Below, piece by piece: positions 63,705-64,000 of a stretch of DNA of 64,000 nucleotides. The notes beneath the pieces are model-generated. The model saw only the letters and a program-made list of their open reading frames with translations, did not search any database and was not told the DNA's origin. Where the stretch lies: positions 124,001-188,000 of the forward strand of contig NZ_PUGF01000002.1 in the NCBI RefSeq assembly GCF_002976435.1, in the 5' to 3' direction. Both the position numbers and the translations under genes were made by a program. Each line of letters starts with the position of its first letter. Position 1 is the stretch's first letter. This DNA comes from Solimicrobium silvestre. Lineage in GTDB: Bacteria; Pseudomonadota; Gammaproteobacteria; Burkholderiales; Burkholderiaceae_D.

Positions 63705-64000
63705 ATGACGAATAAGAAGAGTAGCGAAACGATGTTAACTGAAACGCCCTATATCGCCATTATTGATGACGACCCCGGCGTCCGCGGTTCTCTGGGCATG
63801 CTGCTGGAGACGAAGAACTGGACGTTTGCAGAATTTGAGCGTGCCGGTGATTTTCTTGAAAATGCCAAACCGAGTGATTTTAATTGCATGATTATCGATA
63901 TCCGCATTCCTGACATGAGCGGCCTGGAATTATTTGAAGAGCTAAAGCGTCGCGCAAAAAACACTAATGACTATCTATCGCCAGCGCTTTTTTTGAGCGG
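63705..64000 (+). CDS. FixJ-like response regulator, N-terminal part
   Basis: The frame runs off the window after about 98 residues. The receiver domain begins YIAIIDDDPGVRGSLGMLLE (acidic triad) and has the phospho-acceptor in CMIIDIRIPDMSGLELF. An ATG at 63732 is also in frame. The segment KRRAKNTNDYLSPALFLSG is unusual in length compared with the short loop before the LTG-like motif of FixJ proteins. A LuxR-type DNA-binding half is expected beyond 64000. It is the partner of the kinase that ends 41 bases upstream. Confidence 0.85.
   Translation, partial: MTNKKSSETMLTETPYIAIIDDDPGVRGSLGMLLETKNWTFAEFERAGDFLENAKPSDFNCMIIDIRIPDMSGLELFEELKRRAKNTNDYLSPALFLS

Overview
This window looks like chromosomal DNA from a Gram-negative betaproteobacterium, most likely Burkholderiales and probably Oxalobacteraceae (an Undibacterium-like genome). 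That placement is an inference. It rests on moderate base composition, the overall protein character, the fused indolepyruvate ferredoxin oxidoreductase and fused isobutyryl-CoA mutase (IcmF), and dRS3-like intergenic repeats. I see no rRNA, tRNA, CRISPR array, prophage or intact insertion sequence.

Layout. 1-5.2 kb: the 3' end of an AmpG-like permease; a small minus-strand cluster (cupin-like, monooxygenase-like, and a molybdate-binding-protein remnant) facing a LysR gene; and an orphan TPR histidine kinase. 5.3-11.9 kb: ndh, a lipoprotein, a toxin-antitoxin pair, xthA, pyrE, a T2SS-F protein, an HDOD protein and a small conserved protein. 12-15 kb: gamma-glutamyltransferase and a TPR lipoprotein, convergent. 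15.1-22.9 kb: a coherent export operon comprising a small membrane protein, a periplasmic adaptor, an ABC ATPase, two MacB-like permeases, a sigma-54-dependent response regulator and its kinase. It is preceded by a well-spaced -24/-12 promoter and paired upstream repeats. 22.9-28.4 kb: a HigBA-type pair, a WYL regulator with a 10-bp inverted-repeat operator, a small-enzyme cluster and a second LysR. 28.7-34.5 kb: the indolepyruvate oxidoreductase, repeat-bearing spacers, small hypotheticals and a toxin-antitoxin pair fused into one reading frame. 34.5-42.1 kb: pbpC and an alpha-2-macroglobulin. 42.1-44.3 kb: repeat-rich spacers around one secreted protein. 44.4-50.4 kb: icmF and an M1 aminopeptidase, separated by a perfect bidirectional terminator. 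50.6-53.1 kb: small genes and a solute-binding protein broken by one in-frame amber codon. 53.4-64 kb: an orphan sugar-binding protein with an adjacent kinase, an aldo/keto reductase, a TonB receptor, a ROK kinase, a PAS kinase and the start of a FixJ-like regulator.

How the genes fit together. The enzymes (IcmF, indolepyruvate oxidoreductase, GGT, M1 peptidase) point to peptide and amino-acid catabolism. A perfect LiuR-like palindrome lies upstream of icmF. The right end looks like sugar sensing and uptake. The strongest self-contained system is the 15.1-22.9 kb operon, where the promoter class matches the regulator encoded in it. The two best candidates for something less described are the binding-protein/kinase pair lacking any transporter (53.4-56.1 kb) and the toxin-antitoxin fusion with an internal Shine-Dalgarno and start (33.9-34.5 kb).
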